A stretch of DNA of 64,000 nt from Neofusicoccum parvum. Lineage: Eukaryota; Ascomycota; Dothideomycetes; Botryosphaeriales; Botryosphaeriaceae. Position 1 is the first letter of the stretch; every line of letters starts with the position of its first letter. The notes under the pieces were generated by a model. That model made no database searches. It was not told the origin of the DNA and saw only the letters and a program-made list of their open reading frames with translations. Positions 1 through 9,339 of this stretch are shown piece after piece. The translations under genes and the position numbers were made by a program. The stretch lies in NCBI GenBank assembly GCA_020912385.1, contig CP087219.1, positions 620,001 through 684,000 on the forward strand. Direction: 5' to 3'.

Positions 1-686
1 AGACCTTTCTTTCTAGAGCAACACTTGCCATTATACAGCACCACCGTACGCCGTCTCTTCACACAGAGCAATCTGTCTGGTCGGACTATCTCGTCAGCCG
101 GATGCCTCTCCTTGTCAACATGGCAGGCCTTGGCGCCTGATGTTATTTCCTTTAGCAAGAGAGAGACCGGTTGTCGCTATACAGAATTCTTTCCTATGCC
201 ACATGTGGCCTGTCTCCAATTTCCTATCTTTCGTCTTAATACCCCACACAAAAGTTTTCCGTTTGGATCCTTTTGACAAGAGCGCTTTCTCGGCTTCACA
301 AAATTCTCTTCATAGCCTGTTGTATTTGCTTGTAATAGAATTATTATTAGACCGGGCTTTATACTAAGCCCTCCGGGTTCCCTTATTTACTAAGAAGATT
401 CTACTTTCCATCAATCATTTGTTGTTTCCTTTGACCAATCCCACACCACACCAAGGCCTTTCGGGCCTGACACATTATGGTGTGATGTGCCCCTGACAGA
501 GCTGTACAGCTGGTTGTTCTTTCGAATTCGTACAAGAGGTCCCCCAAGAGACCAAGGAAATCGTAACCGTCCATCTAAAGACAACAAAAAGCCTCCAGCG
601 CCAGCCTCCAGCGCCAGCCTCCAGCGCCTCAACCCAGGATGAAACCATAAGTCAAACCATCGTCAGAGAACGAGGAGCAACCCTCC
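1..686. other. Intergenic, no gene recognised
   Basis: I see no convincing coding region here. The short open frames lack family resemblance and start context. The stretch ends in the 3' flank of the minus-strand CBM52-like gene and contains one short tandem repeat, listed separately. Confidence 0.5.
591..629. repeat. 13-nt tandem repeat, three copies
   Basis: Three consecutive copies of GCCTCCAGCGCCA occur, the last ending in T instead of A. The array lies about 60 nt beyond the stop codon of the CBM52-like gene, so it probably falls in that gene's 3' UTR or flank. No function is evident. Confidence 0.8.
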
Positions 687-1043
687 TTAGTACCCGCCGG
701 AAACGGGCGTCGGGACGGGCGTGGCGCCGCCGGTCGGCACGGCGCCGGCCGGAGGGAACAGGCCGGTGCCGTTGTTGGCCAGCTGCAGGGAGCCGGAGGC
801 GCACGAGTAGATGCGGGCGTCGTAGCACTGCTGGCCGCAGGCGGACAGGGCGTAGCCGTTCTGGATCGGGCAGAGCACGGCGTTGTCGTGGCAGATGTAG
901 GCCGACGGCGTGTACTGGTGCTTGCCGCAGAGGGTGGTGTTTCCGCCGGCGCCGGGCGTGGGGATGGGCGTGGCGGCCGGGGTGTAGAGAGGGGAGGCGA
1001 CCGCGGCGGTGGCGAAGGCGGTGAGGAGGGTGAGGAATTGCAT
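687..1043 (-). CDS. Small secreted CBM52-like cysteine-rich protein
   Basis: A single-exon 118-residue protein. Residues 1-16 form a signal peptide (MQFLTLLTAFATAAVAS). A Pro/Thr-rich linker follows, then a roughly 50-residue domain with six cysteines, including the segments LCGKHQY, YICHDNAVLC, CGQQCYD and YSC. This spacing and the paired Y-x-C / LCP pattern resemble carbohydrate-binding module family 52, known from fungal endo-1,3-beta-glucanases, but no catalytic domain is present. A second Pro/Thr linker ends the protein. The expected location is extracellular or the cell wall. The CBM assignment comes from cysteine spacing only, and binding to beta-glucan is inference. A plausible TATA element lies about 150 nt upstream on the same strand. 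Confidence 0.75.
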   Translation of the reverse strand: MQFLTLLTAFATAAVASPLYTPAATPIPTPGAGGNTTLCGKHQYTPSAYICHDNAVLCPIQNGYALSACGQQCYDARIYSCASGSLQLANNGTGLFPPAGAVPTGGATPVPTPVSGGY

Positions 1044-1194
1044 TTTTATTGGTGTTTGGTTGTGGTTGGAAAGGCTGAGTGGTTGGTTTGTTGGTTTGTT
1101 TGTGGTTGGTTCAGAAGCGACTGTTGTTTGGATGTCGTGCTGAGGAGAGACGGTGACTGTGATGATGAGAGAACGGGTGAATTCTGTAGAAGGC

Positions 1195-1201
1195 TATATA
1201 G
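1195..1201 (-). promoter_or_regulatory. TATA-like element of the CBM52-like gene
   Basis: TATATAG on the plus strand is read as CTATATA on the minus strand. It lies about 150 nt upstream of the ATG at 1043. An A/C-rich leader just before the ATG is typical of fungal 5' UTRs. The sequence is visible; its role is inferred from position. Confidence 0.45.
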
Positions 1202-1202
1202 C

Positions 1203-4070
1203 ATGGAGGTCGAAGCCTGAGGAAACCTGCATAAGCAGCGCTGCGGAGCATTGCCCCAACTTTCGTCGTCATCGCCCACCCACCACCAAGACACGGTCGG
1301 CCGAACTTCCGGGATCTATGCATGTCATAGCCCACCTCTAGGCACCAAACACTGCACTTTCTCGTGTGTCTCTCAACGAGAAACGGCCGAGCGGCGAAGT
1401 TGTAGGGGAAACATCCCCTAGGCGGAGGTTTTCCTTGTCCGAAACCCCAATATTTTTCTCATATAGGCAAGCGTCAGTGACAACTGTTCAAACTGAGTTA
1501 CCTAAAGAGCTATACACCGCCAATCAGCGCTGCGCAGACGCAGGTTTCCCTGCTAGCCAACGCCTTCGCCGCTGAGGCTGTGAGATATAGGCTGGTCGCC
1601 TGGTCTGCAGCCGATGCAGGGAAGCAGGGAAGCAGGTCGAAGGCGAATGGAAGCGCTGGTGGCCGGCGACCGATGACGTCGGATCAGGGTTAGGGAGGCC
1701 TTTCACGTGGCGAGAGCTGCGTGACGCGTACAGCACAGCGGAAGAGGCCCGTGGAGGCAGTGGAGGTGGGTCGGTCGGGGGGGCAGGCTGATCGATTGGC
1801 TATTTTTAGCGTGGCTGTGCTGTGGCGCACGACCGCTCTGGCCGGCGATTCGCCCCCGTGGACGCCCTGCGCTGGCACTGGCGGTGGTCGATGCGGCTGC
1901 CCGGACGCTGCATGCGGCGCGCGCGTGGGGGCGGCTCGGAGCGGCTGAACGGCCTTCAGCCTGCCCGTGCTGTGTTCTGCAGCCGTGACGTCGCAGGAGC
2001 GAGGTGCAGGCGATGAGGCTCTGGAGTGCGCCAGGCGTCGGCGCTGCCAACCGATGCCATGCCAGAGATCATGCACGCTCCGGTTCCGGCCTAGCGCCCC
2101 GGCCCCCAGGCGTCCAGCAACTCCAGCTTTTTGACTTTGTGGTCTGTCGTATGTTTTCTTGTGCCGTCTCTGCTCCCTCTTGACCACACTTGGACTGCTC
2201 GTGGGCTCAGCACAGCCTGCCTGCTCGTTCATGCGTCCAGAGCGGCGCCGTCCCCACATCGGACCATTCTCGCAGCAAGTGCCGCATGGAGAGAGGACCG
2301 GTGCTCACAAACAAAAGTTAATTTTGTAGCGGTGCGCGCACCAATGCGTAATCAAAGACCGGCCACTGCGGGGTAGCTCAGGGATACTCGGGGCCTTCTG
2401 TTTGTCACAAATGGAAGAACGCCCTCGTTTGCCATGTTCTGCAGCGGCTTTCTGGGTAGTCCGTCCGTCCGGACACGGGCGACATCAAGGGACGCGTACA
2501 CTGCTGATCGGACTGCTCGGCTGCAGCAGCGGCGTGAGAAAATAGAGCTGGCGGCGGTTGGGTTCACTGCATGCAGCTGGCGGCGGGATGGCCCCTCCAG
2601 CACATTCCTGTCTCAGGACACAGGCGCCAGCGCCGGCGGATTCCTGGAGACGCGGTCCGACACAAACACCGCCGCAACTCGGGGCGGCGGCGATTGGTGC
2701 AGGCGGGCGGACACGTGAGCGCGGGCAAGACCTCAGCAGCGGCGTGAAGAAACAGCTCGAGGACGCGGGCGATGGCGGTGAGCCGGGCGCGTGGCCGCGA
2801 CGTGCGACTCTGCATGCCGGTGAGACGGCGGGATGTGCTGGAGGCGGCGGCGGCTGGCAGGGCTGGGCGGCGCTGGACTCGGCGGGCCCGGCACTGCACC
2901 GAAGCGGCGAACGCAGCGGGTGCCACGCGCGAGGGCGCGCCGGGGCGGCCGTGGTGTTGTCGGGCAGGGCCGCAGGCGCGGGACTGCTGGCAGCGGCAGC
3001 GCGGTGGGCCCGCAGCCGTCACGTGTGGCGTGGGCGGCGCTGGCCCAATGGACGCGGCTGTGAGAAATCTCATCGCGGCCCCTTGCAAGCGCTGCAGAAC
3101 ATCGCAGCAGGCTCGCCTGCGCATCCCTGCGCGGTACGACGATTACAACACACCCAGCCGCGCCCGCGTTTTGCCAGCTTCACCACAGAGCCGGCGGCGC
3201 ACAAGCACGACGGCGCTGATCCGGCGCTGCTCCAGACCTGCGCGCGCCTCTGGCCACGAGTTTGTCGCGGCCGCTGCCACGTAGCGGCGCGGGTGCCTGC
3301 TCCCGCTGGACGCCTCTCGTCAGACAGACTCGCCCGGCGCCCGTCCTCGCTGCGCGCGCAGCAGCAGCGGCGGCAGCAGCAGCAAGTCCGTCCCGCCCGG
3401 ATCGCCGTCGCGCGCCGCATCCGCAGACGATGGAACAGGCCCAGGTCCCGATGCGCTGCTCTGCCGCTGCCGGCCAAAGCGCCGCCGCCGCCGCGCTTAG
3501 TGCTCAGCTCGAAAGCGTCCGTCCCGTCTGAGGCGCATGCGACGCCCGAGTATTTATATCATTTCCACGGCCAGCCCTGCCCGCGCTCCTGTCTCAGCCA
3601 GCGCGCCCTGTCCTCCTCCCTCCAGCACTAGCAGCGGCCTGAAGGTAAGCTTATACACACTCCCCCCAGCCTCCAGCCCACGGCGCGCGCGGCGAGGGCG
3701 CGTCAGCACTAGGGAAGGGTGTGCGTGCATTGACACGTTCTGCCAGGGCATTCCCTACGAAACATCTCATATAGCCCTCCCGCGATCCTGATCCACCCCA
3801 ATTGCCCATCTGACCCGCGCCCTACGGCCACGCTATACGCCGCAAGCCCCCGTCCTTCCTGCCGCCCCGGCGGAGCGAATCGCGCGTCAGCTTATCCCGT
3901 CCACGGCGAATGAGGGCTTATCTCACGTCCCACAAGCTTCCACAAACAAGTCGCGCGTCTGCGAACGGCAAGGCGGGGTTGGAAGCAAATAAACACCTGC
4001 GAGAGCCCGGCGAGACGAGCCGGCGAGGATCTGCGGTACACCTCTGAATTCCCCGGGTTCACCAGAGGCA
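1203..4070. other. GC-rich non-genic stretch with leader of DUF1349 gene
   Basis: About 2.9 kb of high-GC sequence lies between the CBM52-like promoter and the DUF1349 start. Long open frames occur on both strands at once (for example 2558-3631 plus and 2564-3124 minus). They are Arg/Ala/Pro-rich with no recognisable domain, which is the signature of GC-driven chance ORFs. Pyrimidine-rich tracts near 3590-3780 suggest promoter or leader sequence for the downstream gene. I support no gene here. Confidence 0.5.
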
Positions 4071-4829
4071 ATGCCGCCCGACAGCTCCTCGTTTACCGCG
4101 CTGAACGTCTCGAGCTCCGCCGTGCCGGAATGGATGGGCTCCTTCACCCTGTCAGCGCCCCCGAACACCGACCTCTGGCGCAAGCCGCCCAGCAGTGACA
4201 CCTCGACCGCCCCCATCCTCTACACGGCCCTGCGCAACCCCTTCGTGGCCGCCGAAGTCACCGTGTCCGCCGACTGGGAGTTGGAGTGGGATCAGGCCGG
4301 CTTAGTGATATTCGCAGGCGCGCCTCCGGGGCGGATTGGCGGTTCGCGGCAGTCAGCAGCGCCGGCAGCACCCACGCCTGCCCCAGGCCAAGCTCCTGCT
4401 CAGCCGCAGGACGACGCGCCGCCGCCTGCATACACGCCGCCTGCGCCTGCCTCCAAATGGGTCAAGGTCGGCCTGGAGTTCAGCAACAACGAGTGCCACG
4501 CCACCTCCGTCTGCGCCACCTCGGACGGCGCCGACTGGGCCCTCACCTCTCTGCCTTCGCACCGCGGCCGCCGGTCGGACCTGCGTGTCAAGATGGAGCG
4601 CATCGGCTACGCCTTGTGGGTGTGGTACGAGGACGACGTCAGCGGGTGGAAGAAGCTGCGGGAAGTGACATGGTTCTTCTGGGGCGTCGAGGACAAGGCT
4701 GTGCGCGTGGGCGTGTATGCGTCCCGCCCCGCGAATCTTGGTGCGACGCATTACGAGCGCCGGCACGGCGGTCCACGTGTGACGCAGCGGAACTTGCTCG
4801 TGGAGTTTGAGGGCCTGGAGATATTTTAA
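4071..4829 (+). CDS. DUF1349 family protein (concanavalin A-like fold)
   Basis: A single-exon 252-residue protein. It resembles the fungal DUF1349 family, related to the C-terminal concanavalin A-like domain of beta-xylosidases. Supporting segments are PFVAAEVTVS and WELEWDQAGLVIF near residues 55-82, KVGLEFSN near 125 and WVWYEDD near 184. The C-terminal half ends with a typical beta-sandwich run (RVGVYAS, LLVEFEGLEI). A Pro/Ala/Gln-rich insert at about residues 88-122 interrupts the domain and looks like a disordered loop. No signal peptide or membrane segment is visible, so it is probably cytosolic. The biochemical role of the family is unknown. The ATG is the first in frame and yields a full-length domain. 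Confidence 0.8.
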   Translation: MPPDSSSFTALNVSSSAVPEWMGSFTLSAPPNTDLWRKPPSSDTSTAPILYTALRNPFVAAEVTVSADWELEWDQAGLVIFAGAPPGRIGGSRQSAAPAAPTPAPGQAPAQPQDDAPPPAYTPPAPASKWVKVGLEFSNNECHATSVCATSDGADWALTSLPSHRGRRSDLRVKMERIGYALWVWYEDDVSGWKKLREVTWFFWGVEDKAVRVGVYASRPANLGATHYERRHGGPRVTQRNLLVEFEGLEIF

Positions 4830-6099
4830 ACCCCGCGGAAACCGCCATCGCCTCCGTCACTACTACCACGACCGCCACCACCATTAGTACCGTTTCCACT
4901 TCGTCTCGCGGCTCTGGTCATCTCTGACACAAACCCGCCCTGCTTGCCGTTCTGTACAAAGGGTCTGGAACCATCGGCAGCGCCGCAAAAACTTTTCTGT
5001 TAATTTCTTTCTTCTTGGGTCGTTCATCTGCTCCCTCCAATATTCCCTTGGTTCATTGCATTGGCAGATATCCCAAAGACGCTATTAACATCTCTTTCGG
5101 TTTCGGGTTCGTTTCTTATTTCATAAATCTGGGTTCTCAAAAGGACAATTGTATTCCCCTGCTTTTGTACGCGGTGCAGTCTGGCGGTACTGCGCCGCCC
5201 CGACAGGGCGCAGCACGGCGCTCGGTCTTCATCCCGCGCGGAGTTGATTTGCTTTCGTAAAAAATTCCCCAATTTGAGGTTCCTGGAATTTGCGGTATAA
5301 AGATTGCAAGCTTCGTTATCCTTTCTTCATCTTTGAATGTTTATTGTCTTCTGCCTTTTGGGTCTTGCATCTTCTGATGCTTTACACAGTTTCGGATTGT
5401 GCTTGGAGCCTTTGCTTCATCACCGCTACATAATCCTCGATCAGTATTGCGAGGATAAGTGGCACCTTAATAGTTGTGGTGAATATCGGGGGTCATATTC
5501 GGAGTTCTGTTAAATGTATATTTATCGTGAGGAGCCTGTCGCACATTGCTTGCTCCTCATTTTCGCTGCAATCACTGCATTTGGTTCCGTTGGTGCTACT
5601 TAATCTACTGTCTATGTTTAAGCTGTCCGGATCTGAAGCTGTGTCTATTCATATCCTCTGCGATTTTCAATATTCTTGTAAGAGTGAATACACCTGTGTC
5701 TCTCGTTTCTTCTGGTCCCCGAACGCATTCTATGATTTGAAACCTCGCTGAACGCAGGATAGATCCCATTGTTTAGGAAACACTAGAAGCACGCCGGTTA
5801 CCCGCAAACAGAGCCGCATGATAGTTAGTCAGGGTTGACATCACAAGGCTCGTTCAGGTAGTCAGATGCCTATGTCAACTGCCCCAATACTCATGTCTGC
5901 TGGTAGTGCAACAACAAACGGTCAAGTACTCAATATCCATACCACGTTGGCCCGAAGCTCTTCCAATGTAGCTTACCTTTCAAACGCCGTCAGTGCCTCC
6001 TTTACGACCTGGCTATCCGCCATCGCCGTCTTATCCTTTCACACCTACATAAAAATCCGCTTTCTCCAGGCTCATTGCTCTATATCAATTACTGGAACG
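4830..6099. other. Intergenic, no gene recognised
   Basis: This is the AT-richer 3' flank of the DUF1349 gene followed by the promoter of the 8-cysteine protein gene. Open frames around 5476-5751 show no domain or splice structure. A frame that runs into the next gene from 5866 is more likely leader sequence than protein, because the first ATG followed by a signal peptide is at 6100. Confidence 0.5.
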
Positions 6100-7271
6100 A
6101 TGGTTAAGCAAGCGGTTCGGAACCTCTTGGCCCTTTCCTTCCATGCTCTTGCGACCCACTCTCTGGGTCACACACGCTTCCACCAAAGGAATACTTCACC
6201 TGCGTATGCGTTGTGCTTGGAGACCAACCCCGGCTGCCGCGAGATTTTCACTCTCGTGCAGAAATGCTGGGATGTCGGCGTGCCTTCAGGTATGCTCGAC
6301 CCGAACGACGGCGTCGTCAGCGAGAACTTCCGCACCTGCTTCTGCGGTGATCAGAAGACCACCGACGATGGTTCCTGGCCGTCATGCGCGAATTGTGTTA
6401 AGAACAAGGGCATGGAGTCCATCTACGCAAACCTGGAGAACACCGACATAGTGCGATTCTGCGCCACGCCCGGTAAGCCCGCCTGCCTGGACATTCCCAC
6501 TCCTCTACAGTTCTACCTACATCGGCATCGAAACCAGCCGTTCCGCCATATCCGTTACTAACCTATTGTACCTCACCCATAGACCCGAACCTCTACCTCT
6601 GGCTCACCAACTTCCTCAACTTCACCCTCACCACCAACCCCTCCGCCCTCGCCTCCCCATTCCCCATCCTCACCGGCCCCATCACCGCCATCTCCACCCT
6701 CGCATCCGCATACAGCGCGGACCCGAGCGCCAACATCATCCCCAGCGGCATATTCCACCTCACCACCAACACCGTCAGCACCCTCCCACCCCACCCCACC
6801 GCTTCGACCTCTCACTCGCAACCCAACAACCCTGACAACACCAGCGGTAGCGGCGACAGCGACAGCGGTGCGCAAACGACCCCCGCGGGGACCGGCGACG
6901 CCGTGCTCACGGTGCTGTACTACACGGACTCGGCCACGAGCATGTACGTCGTCGGCCCGGCTCGCGAGCTCGCGTCGCTGACCGCCGCGTCCCTCCCTGC
7001 CTCCGGGACCGAGCCGGCGGCCGCGCTGTCCGCCACCGCGAGCAGCGTGACGACGGGCGTGTTCGCGCAGGGCGGGCGCACGGTGCTGATTGTCGGGCCG
7101 GCGACGGGGGCCGGTGAGGGGAAGGCGCGGAAACCGGATGGGGAGGTGGCGCGGTCGGAGGCGGATGGGAGGAGGGTGGAGGGGGAGGTGCCTGGGGGGA
7201 TGGCGGGGTTGGTGGGGGCGGGGTTGGGGGTTTTGATTGGGGTTGCGGTGTTGGGTGGGAGGGGTTTGTGA
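6100..7271 (+). CDS. Secreted 8-cysteine protein, C-terminal membrane or GPI-anchored
   Basis: Two exons (6100-6472, 6583-7271) with a GTAAG...CATAG intron of 110 nt give 353 residues. I chose the ATG at 6100 because it starts a hydrophobic signal-like segment (MVKQAVRNLLALSFHALA). Residues about 35-125 hold eight cysteines in a compact region (LCLETNPGC, QKC, TCFCGD, SCANC, FCATPD), followed by Thr/Ser/Pro-rich sequence, a low-complexity SGSGDSDSG stretch and a final hydrophobic Gly/Ala/Val/Leu segment. This architecture fits a secreted, surface-anchored glycoprotein. I do not recognise a named family. Codon use shifts to very G-rich wobble positions in the last 150 nt. Confidence 0.7.
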
Positions 7272-7725
7272 GGGGAAGGGTTGTAGTGAGGGAAGGCTTG
7301 GGGGAATGGGTGATGGTTTGGAGAAGGAAGGAGAGATTGTACGACTGAAGGGGAATGCGGGAATTTTCGTGCAGCCGCCTGCCTTTCGCATGCGTGCTAT
7401 GCTATCACTCACTGCGACTGCAATCGAACGAAAAAGAGCTGTTTATCCGCTTTCCTCTCTGTGCCTCCCATAGCCTCGTCCCTGAATGGAATCGTAATGA
7501 GTGACTGCCTTCCAAAGTTGACCCCGTCTAACCTTCCGACAGTCTTTAACCCGTTGTAATTTACAATTTCCCCGCCATTCTAGCCGTCTGAGAGGGACCC
7601 TACCCTAGTTTTACAACCAAGAGAAATTTGGGTGAGGAACTATTTTGACGCTTGAAAATGAGAGATCCATGTAGATGCTGTGATTTGAACCCTCCAGAAC
7701 GGATAAGAGAATGCTATTTGATTCT
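7272..7725. other. Convergent 3' flanks, no gene
   Basis: This stretch lies between the stop codons of the plus-strand 8-cysteine gene and the minus-strand LOA1 gene. Only short unsupported open frames are present, and I see nothing else in it. Confidence 0.5.
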
Positions 7726-8858
7726 TTACCTTCTCCTCTTCGACCAGACTTTGACAAACTCAGACTTTTCCTTAACCCCCAGACCAACACGCTTCACTCG
7801 GCCCAAGCGTGCCAAATCCTCTCCGACGCGGTCAAGCACCTTCTTCTCCTCGGGACTGAGCTCAGCATATTCCGAAATACCCTCTCCGAGCGGCGTGCCT
7901 TCAAAAGCATTTGAGGAAACCCGGCTGCCGGGCTGGGGCGAGTGGTCGCGAGCGGTCGAGGTGGAAGATGCTTCAAGCTTGAAGCCGGCAGTGTTGAAGA
8001 CAGCCTCGGCGATCCGCACGCGAATGCAATGTGTGGGCTTGGAGCACAGGTTCCACAAAAACTTCATGTATTTGCCGGGGACAGGCGAGGTGACGTCTGC
8101 CGGGGTATAGCGTAGGCTGACGGGGAAGATCTTCGTCTTGGCCGGAACCGTCAACAGGCTGGGGCTAAACGGGAGTATACCACGACCATTGGTGGTAGTG
8201 CACTCGGGGAATACGACAATAGATGTATCCGGATTTTGCGCGATGAGCTTCGCAAGGGGAACGAGCGTGGCGTTCGGTGGCGGAGTGCCAGAAGGAGGGG
8301 ATAGGGCGTGGAGGATTGCACCGAAGCAGGTCACACGCTGGACGAGCCGCGTGGAGGGGTACGAGATGGTGAAAATGGGGTCGAATATGGCGGCAAGATA
8401 GAGGGCGTCCAGTGGCGAGGTGAAAGACGAGGCGATGACTGTGCCCTCGTGCGGCAGGCGCTTCTTATCTTGCTTCGCCAACGAGCTGCAGTGGCACATG
8501 TTAGCAGCGTCCGGCCACGACCGATTGGCCTGCTCACCCTCTCTTGACGCCGTCAATCTGCAGGTCTATCCACCAGACGCCGGGAATGCCCAGCATACAC
8601 CATAGCGCAGCTTTCCGGACGAGTGAGCCGACAGGGAGCCAGCTCAGCAGCAAGAAGTAGACGGCGGAGGCGGTAAACAAGAGCGGCACGCGACAGGCGA
8701 AGAGAAATATGTGGAACGGGAGAACGAGCTTCGAGGACTCGGTGGTGACCGGAAAGAAGGGGGCCACTCCGGTGCCTGCAGGAGGTGTCAGACAACGCCG
8801 AATCGCGGGAGCTTGAGGCCAGCATACCTCTGTCGCGGAACTGCGAATATTTCTCCAT
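7726..8858 (-). CDS. LOA1: Lysophosphatidic acid acyltransferase LOA1/VPS66-like
   Basis: Three exons (8828-8858, 8538-8775, 7726-8485) with two 52-nt introns give 342 residues. The N-terminus MEKYSQFRDRGTG.APFFP and two membrane segments (residues about 25-75) match the fungal LOA1/VPS66 family of PlsC-type acyltransferases. Yeast Loa1 acylates lysophosphatidic acid in the ER and on lipid droplets. The usual HX4D motif is replaced by FTSPLD (Phe in place of His), and the second acyltransferase motif reads FPECTTTNGRG instead of FPEGTR. The first exon is only 31 nt. The gene is divergent from the kinesin gene with about 480 nt between starts. The family call is secure; activity despite the altered motif is not established here. 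Confidence 0.85.
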
Positions 8859-9339
8859 TGTGGGCGTGGGCTTGGAGGGCGGGCAGCAGGCGCAGCGACG
8901 AGCGTGGAGGTACGGCAGCGAGCGAGCGTCACGCTGCTCCGTTCGGTGCCCGCAGCACGCAGAGCGCCGTCGGCAGCGTCGCAAAAGGTGTTGGTGCAGA
9001 GCGGCCGGGGCAGTGACGTTCATGTGAAAGCTGCGGGCCCCGGCGAGCTTAGCTCAGACGGGCTGAGTCAGCAGCACCGTCGTTGCGTCCGGTCGCGCGG
9101 GTCGGCGGGACAGCCGAACTGGGCGAGTTGATGGCCCGTGCGGGATTGTTTACGATTTGCCTTCCCCAGCCGGCCAAGCGACAAGCAGCAGCAACCGCGC
9201 CTGCACGCCCGCCAGCCACCACTGCGCCCAAACACCTCGCCGCCCCGCCCGCTGCCAGCTTGCGATGAGGAGCTTATAGCTCTCGCTGTTTGCCCGCGCT
9301 ACTGTTATTCCTTCTCTTCGGCACACCCGCCTCGCCAGA
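8859..9339. promoter_or_regulatory. Shared divergent promoter, LOA1 / kinesin-14
   Basis: The 481 nt between the two start codons must contain both promoters. The stretch is GC-rich with CT-rich patches near 9270-9340 on the kinesin side. No TATA box or defined operator was identified. Confidence 0.5.

Noticed and set aside
2558..3631. 357-residue open frame on the plus strand
   Set aside because: It is Arg/Ala/Pro-rich with no domain, and overlaps equally open frames on the minus strand (2564-3124, 3070-3477). It is best explained by high GC content suppressing stop codons.
6573..7412. 279-residue minus-strand frame
   Set aside because: It lies antisense to exon 2 of the 8-cysteine protein gene, whose phase and domain make sense. 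The antisense product is Pro/Arg low complexity.
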